Below are positions 23,888 to 32,411 of a DNA stretch of 64,000 nucleotides, in pieces. The position numbers and the translations under genes were made by a program. Positions within the stretch are counted from its first letter, which is position 1, and every line of letters starts with the position of its first letter. The DNA is from Sinomonas atrocyanea (lineage in GTDB: Bacteria; Actinomycetota; Actinomycetes; Actinomycetales; Micrococcaceae): NCBI RefSeq assembly GCF_001577305.1, contig NZ_CP014518.1:744001-808000 (forward strand), in the 5' to 3' direction. The notes under the pieces are model-generated. The model saw only the letters and a list, made by a program, of their open reading frames with translations, ran no database searches and was not told the DNA's origin.

Positions 23888-26872
23888 ATGCGCCGCAGTC
23901 CGAAGCACCGCGCCGAGCCACCCGCTCGGCCCAGGAGCGATGCGCTGGGCGCCCAGGCGGCCAAGAACGCGCGCACCGTCGCCTCCACCGCCGCCTCGCT
24001 GGCGGTCGCGCTGGCCCCGTCCCTGCTCGGGGGAGCACCCGCCCACGCGACCCTCGCCGCCGCGGTCACTGCCGGCTACCCGCAGCGCGCGGCCCAGATC
24101 GCGGTGACGATCGTGACCCTGCAGACCAAGGACAAGAGCGCCGCCGACGCCGCCGCGCTCGACGTGTCCGCGTACCGCAACGCGGTCGCGTCCGCGGGCA
24201 GCTACTGGTCCGCGATGTCGGCCGGCCGCATCACGCTGCGCGTGGACAAGGTCGTGACGGGCTTCAAGACCTCGGCCTCCTCGGGCGACGACTTCGCCGC
24301 CATCATGAGCACGGTGTCCCGCGAACTCGGCTGGAACCCCGGTTCCTCGACAGTCCTCCTGCTCGCCGTGCCCCGGGACGACGTGCTGGTCTCCGGGAGC
24401 AAGGGAAACCTCGGGGCCGGATGGACGGCAAGCCAGACCAGCGGGCGGATCCTGCTCCCGCGGCCCTCGGGCTTCACGGGCGCCGTGACCGCACACGAGA
24501 TGGGCCACATCCTCGGCATCGGCCATGCCAACACGCTCCAGTGCGGCAGCGGGACGGTCGACGCCGTCCGCTCCGGGGCGCGCTTCGCGGACAGCGCCTG
24601 CAGCACCCGTGGGTACGGGGACGGCACCGACGTCATGGGCATCTCCCACTACAGCCAGCCGCAGCTGAACGCGTACCTCTACGAGTACGGCGGAATGGGC
24701 CGCGGGGACGAGATCGCCACTCTGGGAACCCCCGGCGCGGCCGCCACCTACACCCTCACGCCCTGGGCCGGCACCGCTCCGCGGCGGGCGGCGAAGTTCA
24801 AGGACCCCGCCACGGGCGAGTGGTACTACCTGCAGTACCGGGCGCCGGTCGGCTACGACGCGCCCACGGCCCTGGCCGGCAACAAGGGCGTGCAGATCAT
24901 CAAGGGCGGCCTCGACGAGAGCGAGTCCCTCCTCATCCCGCCGAGCACCAAGCCGTTCACCGGGGTGTACGCGGCCAACCTCGCCTGGCAGCCTGGCCAG
25001 ACCTTCACCACCGCCGGCGGCACCCGCGTGAGCATCAACACCGCCGGCGCCGCGTCCGCAACCGTCAGCATCACGGCCAGGGGCGCTCTGCCCGACAACG
25101 TGGCGGCGCTGATGGACGCCAAGGCCGCGCAGTTCGGCCTCGGCCCGGGCTTCGGCGGCATCGGCACCCTGCGGGACGGCGGCCTGTACCACATGTACCA
25201 GCGCGGAGCCGTGGTCTGGACGCCGTCCGGGGGCGCCCGCGTCTCCACGGGCGCGATCCGCGGCGCCTGGCAGCGGCTCGGGTTCGAGAACGGGTCGCTC
25301 GGCTTCCCCACCTCGGACGAGATCGGGGGGCTCAAGGGCGGCGGCGTCTACCAGATGTACGAGCACGGTGCGATCGTCTGGTCGCCCCAGAACGGCGCCT
25401 TCGAGTCGAAGGGCGCCATCCGCGGCGCGTGGCAGCGGCTCGGCCTCGAGGACGGGAAGATGGGCTACCCCACCTCCGGCGAGATCGGGGGGCTCAAGGG
25501 CGGCGGCGTCTACCAGATGTACGAGCACGGTGCGATCGTCTGGTCGCCCCAGAACGGCGCCTTCGAGTCCATGGGAGCGATCCGCGGCGCGTGGCAGCGG
25601 CTCGGCCTCGAGAAGGGCAGGCTCGGGTATCCGACCTCGGGCGAGGTCGGCGGCCTCAGGAACGGCGGCGTCACCCAGTCGTACGAGGGTGGCGCGATCG
25701 TCTGGTCGCCGCAGAACGGCGCCTTCGAGTCCACGGGCCCGCTGCGGGATCGGTGGCTGAAGCTGGGCGCGCAGAATGGCGACCTCGGCTATCCCACCTC
25801 CGCCGAGATCACCGGCCTGAAGGACGGCGGCACCTCCCAGTCCTATGAGGGCGGCGCCATCGTGTTCTCCCCGGCGACGGGAGCCTTCGAATCGGTGGGC
25901 GCCATCCGGGCGGCGTGGGGGAGCCTCGGCTCCCAGGACGGCAAGCTCGGCTACCCCACCTCGGGAGAAGTCGGCGGGCTGGCGGGCGGCGGGGTCACCC
26001 AGTCGTTCCAAGGCGGGAGCATCGTGTGGTCGCCGAGGACCGGGGCCCACGAGTCGCTCGGCGCGATCCGCGGGGTCTGGTCGAGCATGGGAGCCCAGGA
26101 CGGCACCCTCGGCTACCCCACGAGCGGTGAGATCGGCGGCCTCAAGAACGGCGGCGTCTACCAGCAGTACGAGGGCGGCGCCATCATGTGGTCCCCCAAG
26201 ACCGGAGCGCACGAGTCCATGGGCGCCATCCGGGCCGCCTGGGGAAGCATGGGCTACGAGAGCGGCAAGATGGGCTACCCCACGAGCGGCGAGTACGCGA
26301 TCAGCGGCGGCGTTGCCCAGAACTTCGAGGGGGGACGCATCGAGTGGAACAGGAGCTCGGGGATCAAGGTGGTCGCTTCGGTGGGTGCTGCCAGCGGAAC
26401 CGTCACACCGATCCCGACCACGCCCGCCCCGGCCCCCAAGCCCAACCCCTCGCCGGCTCCGCCGCCCGCCGCCAACCCTGAGACCGCCGCCCAGATCCAG
26501 GCCATGGTCCGGCAGACCGCCGTGCAGATGGGCGTGGATCCGGCCCTGGCCCTCGCGGTCGCGGAACAGGAGTCCAGCTTCCGCCAGAACGTCACCTCCC
26601 CGGTGGGGGCCGTCGGCGTCATGCAGATCATGCCCGCCAACCGGGACTGGCTCGCCGGGATGACGGGACGTCCGAACCTCGATCTGAACAAGACCGCGGA
26701 CAACATCGCCGGCGGCATCGCGATGCTCCGCTGGCTCAGGGCCGAGGCGAAGAACCTGGACGAGGCCATCGCCGGCTACTACCAGGGGCTCGGCTCGGTC
26801 CAGAGCCGCGGCATGTACGACGACACGAAGGCCTATGTCGCCCAGGTGAAGGCCCGCATGGCCACGTTCTGA
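23888..26872 (+). CDS. Secreted metzincin protease with LGFP repeats and lytic transglycosylase domain
   Basis: A 994-residue exported protein with three modules. A long signal region ends near AHATLA (about residue 57). A metallopeptidase follows, with the metzincin zinc motif HEMGHILGIGH at about residues 203-213. Residues ~415-820 hold seven clear LGFP wall-binding repeats ([LM]G[FY]PTS) plus a degenerate first one, about 54 residues each; a 90-nt stretch is identical at 25319 and 25481. A Pro/Ala linker leads to a C-terminal SLT domain (ALAVAEQESSFRQNVTS, VGVMQIMP, IAGYYQG). ATG 23888 has GGAGGA 7 nt upstream and is preferred to 23873. Likely a wall-bound remodelling enzyme under motility-linked control. 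Confidence 0.88.
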   Translation: MRRSPKHRAEPPARPRSDALGAQAAKNARTVASTAASLAVALAPSLLGGAPAHATLAAAVTAGYPQRAAQIAVTIVTLQTKDKSAADAAALDVSAYRNAVASAGSYWSAMSAGRITLRVDKVVTGFKTSASSGDDFAAIMSTVSRELGWNPGSSTVLLLAVPRDDVLVSGSKGNLGAGWTASQTSGRILLPRPSGFTGAVTAHEMGHILGIGHANTLQCGSGTVDAVRSGARFADSACSTRGYGDGTDVMGISHYSQPQLNAYLYEYGGMGRGDEIATLGTPGAAATYTLTPWAGTAPRRAAKFKDPATGEWYYLQYRAPVGYDAPTALAGNKGVQIIKGGLDESESLLIPPSTKPFTGVYAANLAWQPGQTFTTAGGTRVSINTAGAASATVSITARGALPDNVAALMDAKAAQFGLGPGFGGIGTLRDGGLYHMYQRGAVVWTPSGGARVSTGAIRGAWQRLGFENGSLGFPTSDEIGGLKGGGVYQMYEHGAIVWSPQNGAFESKGAIRGAWQRLGLEDGKMGYPTSGEIGGLKGGGVYQMYEHGAIVWSPQNGAFESMGAIRGAWQRLGLEKGRLGYPTSGEVGGLRNGGVTQSYEGGAIVWSPQNGAFESTGPLRDRWLKLGAQNGDLGYPTSAEITGLKDGGTSQSYEGGAIVFSPATGAFESVGAIRAAWGSLGSQDGKLGYPTSGEVGGLAGGGVTQSFQGGSIVWSPRTGAHESLGAIRGVWSSMGAQDGTLGYPTSGEIGGLKNGGVYQQYEGGAIMWSPKTGAHESMGAIRAAWGSMGYESGKMGYPTSGEYAISGGVAQNFEGGRIEWNRSSGIKVVASVGAASGTVTPIPTTPAPAPKPNPSPAPPPAANPETAAQIQAMVRQTAVQMGVDPALALAVAEQESSFRQNVTSPVGAVGVMQIMPANRDWLAGMTGRPNLDLNKTADNIAGGIAMLRWLRAEAKNLDEAIAGYYQGLGSVQSRGMYDDTKAYVAQVKARMATF

Positions 26873-26891
26873 GAGGCGGGCTCCCCACGGT

Positions 26892-27677
26892 CTACTGGCG
26901 GCGGAGGGCCGCCGGCAGCGTCAGGATCTCGGCCCCGTCCTCGGTGATGGCGATCGTGTGCTCGCTGTGTGCAGTGCGGCAGCCCGTGGCGCTGCGCAGG
27001 GTCCACCCATCGGCGTCGGTGACCAGCTCGGCGGTGTCCTCCATGATCCACGGCTCCAGCGCGAGCAGCAGCCCGGGCCGGAGCCGGTAGCCCCGGCCGG
27101 GCCGTCCGCTGTTGGGCACGTGCGGGTCCTGGTGCATGGTGGATCCGATGCCGTGGCCGCCGAACTGGGTGTTGACCGGATAGCCCTCGGCGCGCAGGAC
27201 GCTGCCGATGGCGTACGAGATGTCGCCGATGCGGGCCCCCGGCACGGCGGCGGCGATGCCGGCGTCCAGCGCCCGTTCGGTGGCCCTGATCATCGCCGTG
27301 CTCCCGGGGCGGTCCGACTCGCCTACGAGGAAGCTGATCGCGGAATCCGCGGCGATGCCATCCTTGGTGACGGCGAGGTCGAGGGTGAGCAGATCGCCGT
27401 CGGCCAGCGTGTAGTCGTGGGGCATCCCGTGGAGGACGGCGTCGTTGACGGCCGTGCAGATGTAGTGCCCGAACGGTCCGCGGCCGAACGGCGGCGCGTA
27501 GTCGACGTAGCAGGACAGCGCCCCTGCATCGGCGATCATCGTCTGCGTCCAGCGGTCGACGTCCAACAGGTTCGTGCCCGGAGCGCTGCGCGCCTTGAGG
27601 GCCTGCAGGATGTCCGCGACGAGGGCCCCGGTGTGCCTCGCCCGTTCCAGCTCCGTGGGGCTCAGGATCTCGACCAT
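26892..27677 (-). CDS. map: Type I methionine aminopeptidase
   Basis: Removes the N-terminal Met from nascent proteins. The metal ligands are visible: LLTLDLAVTKDGIAADSAIS (two Asp), GGHGIGSTMHQDPH (His), LLALEPW (Glu) and AHSEHTIAI (Glu). The 261-residue length matches a short MetAP-I with no zinc-finger extension. ATG 27677 is taken because GAGGAG lies 9 nt upstream; the longer frame lacks a site. Actinobacteria often carry a second map gene near secY, so this may be the non-essential copy. It converges on the secreted protein gene with a 19-nt gap. Confidence 0.93.
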   Translation of the reverse strand: MVEILSPTELERARHTGALVADILQALKARSAPGTNLLDVDRWTQTMIADAGALSCYVDYAPPFGRGPFGHYICTAVNDAVLHGMPHDYTLADGDLLTLDLAVTKDGIAADSAISFLVGESDRPGSTAMIRATERALDAGIAAAVPGARIGDISYAIGSVLRAEGYPVNTQFGGHGIGSTMHQDPHVPNSGRPGRGYRLRPGLLLALEPWIMEDTAELVTDADGWTLRSATGCRTAHSEHTIAITEDGAEILTLPAALRRQ

Positions 27678-27705
27678 GTGATGCCTCTCCTCGTGCTCAC
27701 TGACC

Positions 27706-28710
27706 CTAGCCCATCGCCCGCACGCGGCGGGGCAGCCCCGCGTCGATGAGGACCACCGCGAACCCCACGAGGACTCCCAGGACGGTCTCGACGGCCCGGT
27801 CGGCAATCAGCGCCTGTGCCGGTCCGGGCAGCGCGAGCCGCGTCATGAGCAGGATCAGCGGTGTGAAGAAGAACAGGGCGAGGGCATAGTGGCGGGCCAT
27901 GAACAGCTCGGTGGGGAACTGCAGCACAACGACCAGGGCACCCATCACGAGCGGCGTGGGGTGGAAGGCGAGGATCGCCCCCGTCAGGCCGAGCCCTGCC
28001 AGCGTGCCGACCACGCGGTGCAGGCCGCGCCGCAGCCGTCCGTGGAAGCCCGTCGCCGAGAGGGGGACGGCGGCGCCGGCCATGGCCCAGTGGGGGTGCC
28101 CGATGCCCAGGGCCAGGGCGGCCAGGCCGGCCGCCGAGACCGCGAGCACATAGCCGCCCGCCCTCCGCAGGGACGGGGGCGCGCCGGGCAGCCTGACGGG
28201 ACGCCGGGCCGCGGCACGGCGGGAGGATGCGCCGATCGCGATGGCGAACACCGCCGCGGCGAGCGCGACCGCGGTCGCGACCCCCGGGTCGGCACGGTCG
28301 AGGGCGGCACACGCTCCGAAGGCAAAGAGGGCGAAGAACGGGCCCGCGGGACGGAACCCGACGCGGTCGGCGGCCAGCGAGGCGAGCCCGGCGAACGCTG
28401 CCTCCGCGAGCACGAGGGCTGCCTGGGGGGCCTGCAGGGCGGACAACGAGGATCCGAGCCCCACGCCGGCCACGAGCAGCGCGCCTGCCGAGGACTGGTG
28501 CCGCAGCCTGACGGCCCGGCTCAGCCCGCGGCCGTACATCCCGGCGAAGCCGCCGAAGACCGCGTCGATCACGAGCTCCGGGTGCCCGGCCACCAGGAGT
28601 GCGGCCGTGGGGATGCCGACGCCCAGGACCATCCTCAGGGCGGGCCAGTGGTCCTCCTGCGCGGGGCCGAGGGCCGCGAAGCCGCGGATACGCGCCACCA
28701 GCAGCCGCAC
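27706..28710 (-). CDS. FUSC-family membrane protein (aromatic acid exporter-like)
   Basis: The 334-residue protein has two blocks of hydrophobic helices (about 25-160 and 195-325) separated by a basic cytoplasmic loop (SSRRAAARRPVRLPG), the halved layout of FUSC/ArAE permeases. GVGLGSSLSAL and GFHGRLRRGLHRVVGTLAG fit the conserved FUSC helices. The GTG at 28710 is preferred (GGGAG 6 nt upstream). The substrate cannot be told from sequence; family members export aromatic acids or are of unknown function. It precedes map by 28 nt in the same direction. Confidence 0.75.
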   Translation of the reverse strand: MRLLVARIRGFAALGPAQEDHWPALRMVLGVGIPTAALLVAGHPELVIDAVFGGFAGMYGRGLSRAVRLRHQSSAGALLVAGVGLGSSLSALQAPQAALVLAEAAFAGLASLAADRVGFRPAGPFFALFAFGACAALDRADPGVATAVALAAAVFAIAIGASSRRAAARRPVRLPGAPPSLRRAGGYVLAVSAAGLAALALGIGHPHWAMAGAAVPLSATGFHGRLRRGLHRVVGTLAGLGLTGAILAFHPTPLVMGALVVVLQFPTELFMARHYALALFFFTPLILLMTRLALPGPAQALIADRAVETVLGVLVGFAVVLIDAGLPRRVRAMG

Positions 28711-28809
28711 TGAGCACTCCCTTCGTTGCCACCGCGCCATCCGCGGGTGGGACACCTGCGTCTGACGCAGGGCCTGGGATCCCTGCTGCTCCCAGCATAG
28801 GCGCCGTTG

Positions 28810-29376
28810 TCAGCGCCTCGCCTCGTACCGGGTCAGGACCACTCCGCCGGGGAACGTCCGCGACTCGACGAGGTCCAGATCCATCCAGCCCTCCAGCGCG
28901 GTGAAGAACGGGGTGCCGGCGCCCACGAGCACCGGATAGGTGGCGAGGACGTACTCGTCGATGAGTCCGGCCCGCAGGGCGGCGGCGGCGAGGGTGGCGC
29001 CGCCGATGCTCATCGGGCCGCCCTCCTCGGCCTTGAGCCGGGTGATCTCTTCGACCGCGTCGCTGGCGACCAGCCGGGAGTTCCAGCCGACCGTGCCGAG
29101 CGTCGAGGAGAAGACCACCTTCGGGGTGTCCCGCCAGACCCGGGCGAACTCGATCTCTGCCGCGGTGGCCCCGGGCTGCTGGTCACCGGTGGGCCAGTAG
29201 GAGCTCATCGTCTCCCACAGCTTGCGCCCATACAGGGACAGGGTGTTCGCCCGCTCCGTCTCGAGCCACCACTGGAACAGCTCCTCGCTGGGCGGCCCGC
29301 TCCAGCCGATGTCGTCCCCGGGCGCGGCGATGTAGCCGTCGAGCGTGACGTTCATGCCGTAGCTCAGTTTCCGCAT
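28810..29376 (-). CDS. Dihydrofolate reductase-like (RibD C-terminal) protein
   Basis: A 188-residue member of the RibD_C/DHFR-like family, NADPH-binding proteins whose substrates are mostly unknown. Typical features are the start RKLSYGMNVTLDGYIAAPG, LYGRKLWETMSSYW, and GGPMSIGGATLAAAALRAGL followed by IDEYVLATYPVLVGAGTPFF. It follows the sensor kinase gene by 57 nt in the same direction but is probably not functionally linked to it. Confidence 0.88.
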   Translation of the reverse strand: MRKLSYGMNVTLDGYIAAPGDDIGWSGPPSEELFQWWLETERANTLSLYGRKLWETMSSYWPTGDQQPGATAAEIEFARVWRDTPKVVFSSTLGTVGWNSRLVASDAVEEITRLKAEEGGPMSIGGATLAAAALRAGLIDEYVLATYPVLVGAGTPFFTALEGWMDLDLVESRTFPGGVVLTRYEARR

Positions 29377-29433
29377 GGCGCCAGCCTTCCGCGCTCCGCG
29401 CGCGCATGTCCAGACCTGGCGGCCCCTGCACGC

Positions 29434-30777
29434 TCAGAGCGCGGGCAGCCGGAGCGCGAAGGCCGCGCCGCCCTCGGGCGCGTGCCCCGCGGCGAGTTCG
29501 GCCCCCAGGCGGGAGGCGAGCCGTGAGGCGATGGAGAGGCCGAGGCCCGTGCCCACCCTGCGCTCGCCGGCGTACCGGTCGCGCAGCGCGCCGCGGTCGA
29601 ACGCCCGGGCGAGGTCCTCCTCGCCCAGCCCGGGGCCGCCGTCGCGCACCTCGAGCACCACGGCGCCGGGCTCCGGATGGCCGGCCAGCACCAGCGGGGC
29701 GCCCGGCGGGGTGGCCCGGAGGGCGTTCTCGACGAGCCCGTCGAGCAGCTGGCGGAGCCTCCGCGCGTCCGTGGCGACGAGGAGGGGGCCGGCGGCCTCG
29801 GCGCGCATCGCGATTCCGGCAGGCTCCCACACCCCGCGCCACGCCTCGACGACGGACGGCAGCAGCTCCGCGGCATCGACCTCGTGGACGTCGATGCGGA
29901 AGTCGTCGGCCTCGAGGCGCGCCAGCTCGAGCAGGTCCCGGACGAAGTGGTCGAGCCGCTCGGTCTCGGCGGAGAGGGTCCTGCCGACCCGCGGGACGTC
30001 CTCGGCCGGGATGACCCCGTCGGCGAGGGCCTCGGCGTAGCCCTGGAGGGCCGTGAGCGGGGTGCGCATCTCGTGCGAGACGGACAGGAGGAATTCGCGC
30101 TGGCGCGCCTCGCTCGCGGTCAGGGAACTGTCGAGGGCCCCCATCGCGCGGGAGACCTGGGAGATCTCCGCCGGGCCGCCGCCGTCGACCGTGACCCCCC
30201 GCTCGCCCCCGGCCAGCCGCCGCGCCGCGGAGGCGAGGCGGGTGAGCGGCGTCGCCACCCAGCGGGCCACGAGCGCTCCGCCGAGGACGGCGCAGACGAA
30301 GCCCACCACGAGCGCCCAGGCCAGCCGCGCCACGAGCGGCCCGGCGGCCTGCGTCACGGCGGAGACCGGCTCCGCGAGGACCAGTCCGCCGCCGGCCGCG
30401 ATCGGCCGGGCCTCGACGACCACGGGGATCCCGGTGACGGTCTCCGTCTGGGACACCGACCGCCCGGCGCGGACCTTCGCGGCGGCGTCCGCACTCACCA
30501 GGTGCCGCCCCGCGCCCGTGACGGTGCCGTCCGGCTGGACGAGGGCGATCCGGCCGGCCTCGCCGAACGCGAGCTCGCGCAGCGACGCCAGGTCGGTGAC
30601 GTTGCCCGAGGCGCTGAGGGCGGTGGCCTCCCGGGCGAGGCTCGAGCGTGCCTGGTCCACGGCCGCGGACCGGATGAGCTGGGCCCCGACGAGGCCCGCG
30701 ATGAGCGTGGCGGCCGCGGCGACGGCGGCCATGACCAGGGTGACCCGGAAGTGCAGGGAGCCGAACCAGGCCCTCAC
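29434..30777 (-). CDS. Two-component sensor histidine kinase
   Basis: A 447-residue membrane kinase: TM1 at about 11-32, an extracytoplasmic sensor domain (~33-165), TM2 at ~170-195, a HAMP segment (RWVATPLTRLASAARRLAGG), a HisKA box with the phospho-His (FLLSVSHEMRTPLTALQGYA) and an HATPase with the N box (LLDGLVENALRAT) and G boxes (DGGPGLG, GTGLGLSIA). The GTG start overlaps the response-regulator stop by 4 nt, so the two are coupled. The signal is unknown. Confidence 0.93.
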   Translation of the reverse strand: MRAWFGSLHFRVTLVMAAVAAAATLIAGLVGAQLIRSAAVDQARSSLAREATALSASGNVTDLASLRELAFGEAGRIALVQPDGTVTGAGRHLVSADAAAKVRAGRSVSQTETVTGIPVVVEARPIAAGGGLVLAEPVSAVTQAAGPLVARLAWALVVGFVCAVLGGALVARWVATPLTRLASAARRLAGGERGVTVDGGGPAEISQVSRAMGALDSSLTASEARQREFLLSVSHEMRTPLTALQGYAEALADGVIPAEDVPRVGRTLSAETERLDHFVRDLLELARLEADDFRIDVHEVDAAELLPSVVEAWRGVWEPAGIAMRAEAAGPLLVATDARRLRQLLDGLVENALRATPPGAPLVLAGHPEPGAVVLEVRDGGPGLGEEDLARAFDRGALRDRYAGERRVGTGLGLSIASRLASRLGAELAAGHAPEGGAAFALRLPAL

Positions 30778-31493
30778 GGGCGCCCCTGTCCCGGATCGGC
30801 CGAGGCGCTGTAGCCCACCCCGCGGGTGGTCCGCACGGGGCTGGCGGCGCCGAGCTTGGCGCGGAGCTGGGCCACGTGCACATCGACGGTGCGGCCGCCG
30901 CCGTAGTCCGCCTGGCCCCACACCGCCGAGAGGAGCTGCTCCCGGCTGAACACGCGCCCGGGCTCGGACATGAGGTGGGCCAGGAGGTCGAACTCCATGG
31001 CCGTCAGGGGCACGGGGTGGCCCGCGGCCTCGGCCGTGCGCCGGTCGAGGTCGAGCTGGACACCCCCCACGGCGAGCACCCGCGCCGACGGCGGCCCCGA
31101 CGCCCGGCGCTGCAGGCTCTTCACCCGGGCCACGAGCTCGCGCGGGGAGAACGGCTTGGTGAGGTAGTCGTCCGCACCGAGCTCGAGGCCGAGCACGCGG
31201 TCCACCTCGTCGTCGCGCGCGGTCACGAAGATCACGGGCGTCCAGTCGCCGCCCTCCCGCAGCCGCCTGCACACCTCGATCCCGTCCACGCCGGGCAGCC
31301 CGACATCGAGTACGATCGCCACCGGCCGCAGCTGGCGGACCCGGGCCAGCGCCGCCCCGCCGTCCCGCTCGACGTGCACGCCGTACCCGGCACGGCTGAG
31401 GTAGAGGCGCTCGAGGTCGGCGATCGCGTGCTCGTCCTCGACCACGAGGACCAGCCCCCGCCCCTCGCCGGTGCTCCCGTTGCGATCTTCCAC
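30774..31493 (-). CDS. OmpR-family response regulator
   Basis: Partner of the kinase at 29434. The receiver domain has VLVVEDEHA, the phospho-acceptor Asp in AIVLDVGLPGVDG, the switch Thr in VIFVTARDDE and the Lys in DDYLTKPFSPRE. A winged helix follows (LTAMEFDLLAHLMSEPGRVF, then RTVDVHVAQLRAKL). The start is unclear; GTG 31493 gives a normal 239 residues, and GTG 31511 and ATG 31562 are in frame. It diverges from the exported protein at 31664. Confidence 0.9.
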   Translation of the reverse strand: MEDRNGSTGEGRGLVLVVEDEHAIADLERLYLSRAGYGVHVERDGGAALARVRQLRPVAIVLDVGLPGVDGIEVCRRLREGGDWTPVIFVTARDDEVDRVLGLELGADDYLTKPFSPRELVARVKSLQRRASGPPSARVLAVGGVQLDLDRRTAEAAGHPVPLTAMEFDLLAHLMSEPGRVFSREQLLSAVWGQADYGGGRTVDVHVAQLRAKLGAASPVRTTRGVGYSASADPGQGRP

Positions 31494-31545
31494 AGGTTCA
31501 TTCAAACGCACGACGGCGCGTGGCGGCCGCCGCTGGCCGCGGACT

Positions 31546-31555
31546 TTACATTCCT
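31546..31555 (+). promoter_or_regulatory. TTACATTCCT motif in divergent regulatory region
   Basis: An A+T-rich 10-mer, TTACATTCCT followed by CGAA, between the two-component system and the exported protein. The same 10-mer followed by GTGAA occurs at 42567-42576, upstream of the secreted phosphoesterase. It may be a binding site for the adjacent response regulator; only two copies support it. Confidence 0.3.
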
Positions 31556-31663
31556 CGAACATCCGCCGAACACCCAGCTTGCCTGGGTCCGCCATGCTGG
31601 GCAGCGGATCGGCAGGCACGCCGGATCCGCGCGTTCACGACAGCACTTGCGAAAGGCACTGCA

Positions 31664-32395
31664 ATGTTCTCCCAGCCAGACCCCACCATCCCCGCGCGGC
31701 GGCCGCGTCGCCGTTGGGCGGCCGGCGCCGCGTCCGCACTCGCTGCGGCACTGCTTGCGGGCGGCGGCACCGCCGTCGCGCTCCAGGCCCACAGCACCCC
31801 GCCCCCGGCGGCACAGGCCCCGCAGCCGCAGGCAGACGAGTCGCTGGCGGACCTGACCTCCCTCGACGGCCTCGGCGCGGACGTCGCTGCGGCCGACTCC
31901 GGAGCTGCTGCTGCCCAGGAGGCATCGCTCATCCAGACGGCAGTCCCCGCGGCAAGCGCAGCGCCGTCGCCGAGCGCCTCCGCCTCCTCCGCGAAGCATC
32001 CGGCGAGGGCCGCACTCCGGCGCGTGCTCGCCGTCGTGATCCGTCAGGACGGCAGCGCCCAGTACGGCCAGCACGCGCAGGCCGTGGCCCGGGCCGCCGC
32101 CAACCGGTACTCCGTGGAATTCCGGCGTCTGCCGCAGAAGCTCCGTGACGACCTGTGGACCCTGGCGGGGGCCGCGCCCGCGCAGGAGGTCGCCGATGCC
32201 CAGGCCATCAAGGCGCACGCGCTCGACGGGACCTACGGCGCCGGGATCAAGAAGCTCGCCGAGGCGATCCAGAAGGCCCCGGCGAAGCCGAAGGCCTCCT
32301 CCTCGCCGTCGGCGCCCTCCTCGCCGTCTGGGCCCGCTTCTCCGTCACCGTCGGCGCCTGCCTCGCCGTCGCCGTCGCCCAGCGCGGGCAGCTGA
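31664..32395 (+). CDS. Exported hypothetical protein with Ser/Pro-rich tail
   Basis: I do not recognise this 243-residue protein. It has a basic N-terminus (PARRPRRRWAAGAASALA) with one hydrophobic segment (~20-42), acting as a signal peptide or anchor, then a Pro/Gln-rich linker, a helical central domain (~100-195, ARAALRRVLAVVIRQDGSAQ) and a low-complexity SPSAPASPSPS tail likely to span the wall. ATG 31664 has GAAAGG 8 nt upstream. It diverges from the two-component system, so that system may control it. Confidence 0.7.
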   Translation: MFSQPDPTIPARRPRRRWAAGAASALAAALLAGGGTAVALQAHSTPPPAAQAPQPQADESLADLTSLDGLGADVAAADSGAAAAQEASLIQTAVPAASAAPSPSASASSAKHPARAALRRVLAVVIRQDGSAQYGQHAQAVARAAANRYSVEFRRLPQKLRDDLWTLAGAAPAQEVADAQAIKAHALDGTYGAGIKKLAEAIQKAPAKPKASSSPSAPSSPSGPASPSPSAPASPSPSPSAGS

Positions 32396-32411
32396 GCAGC
32401 CGCCCCGGGCG

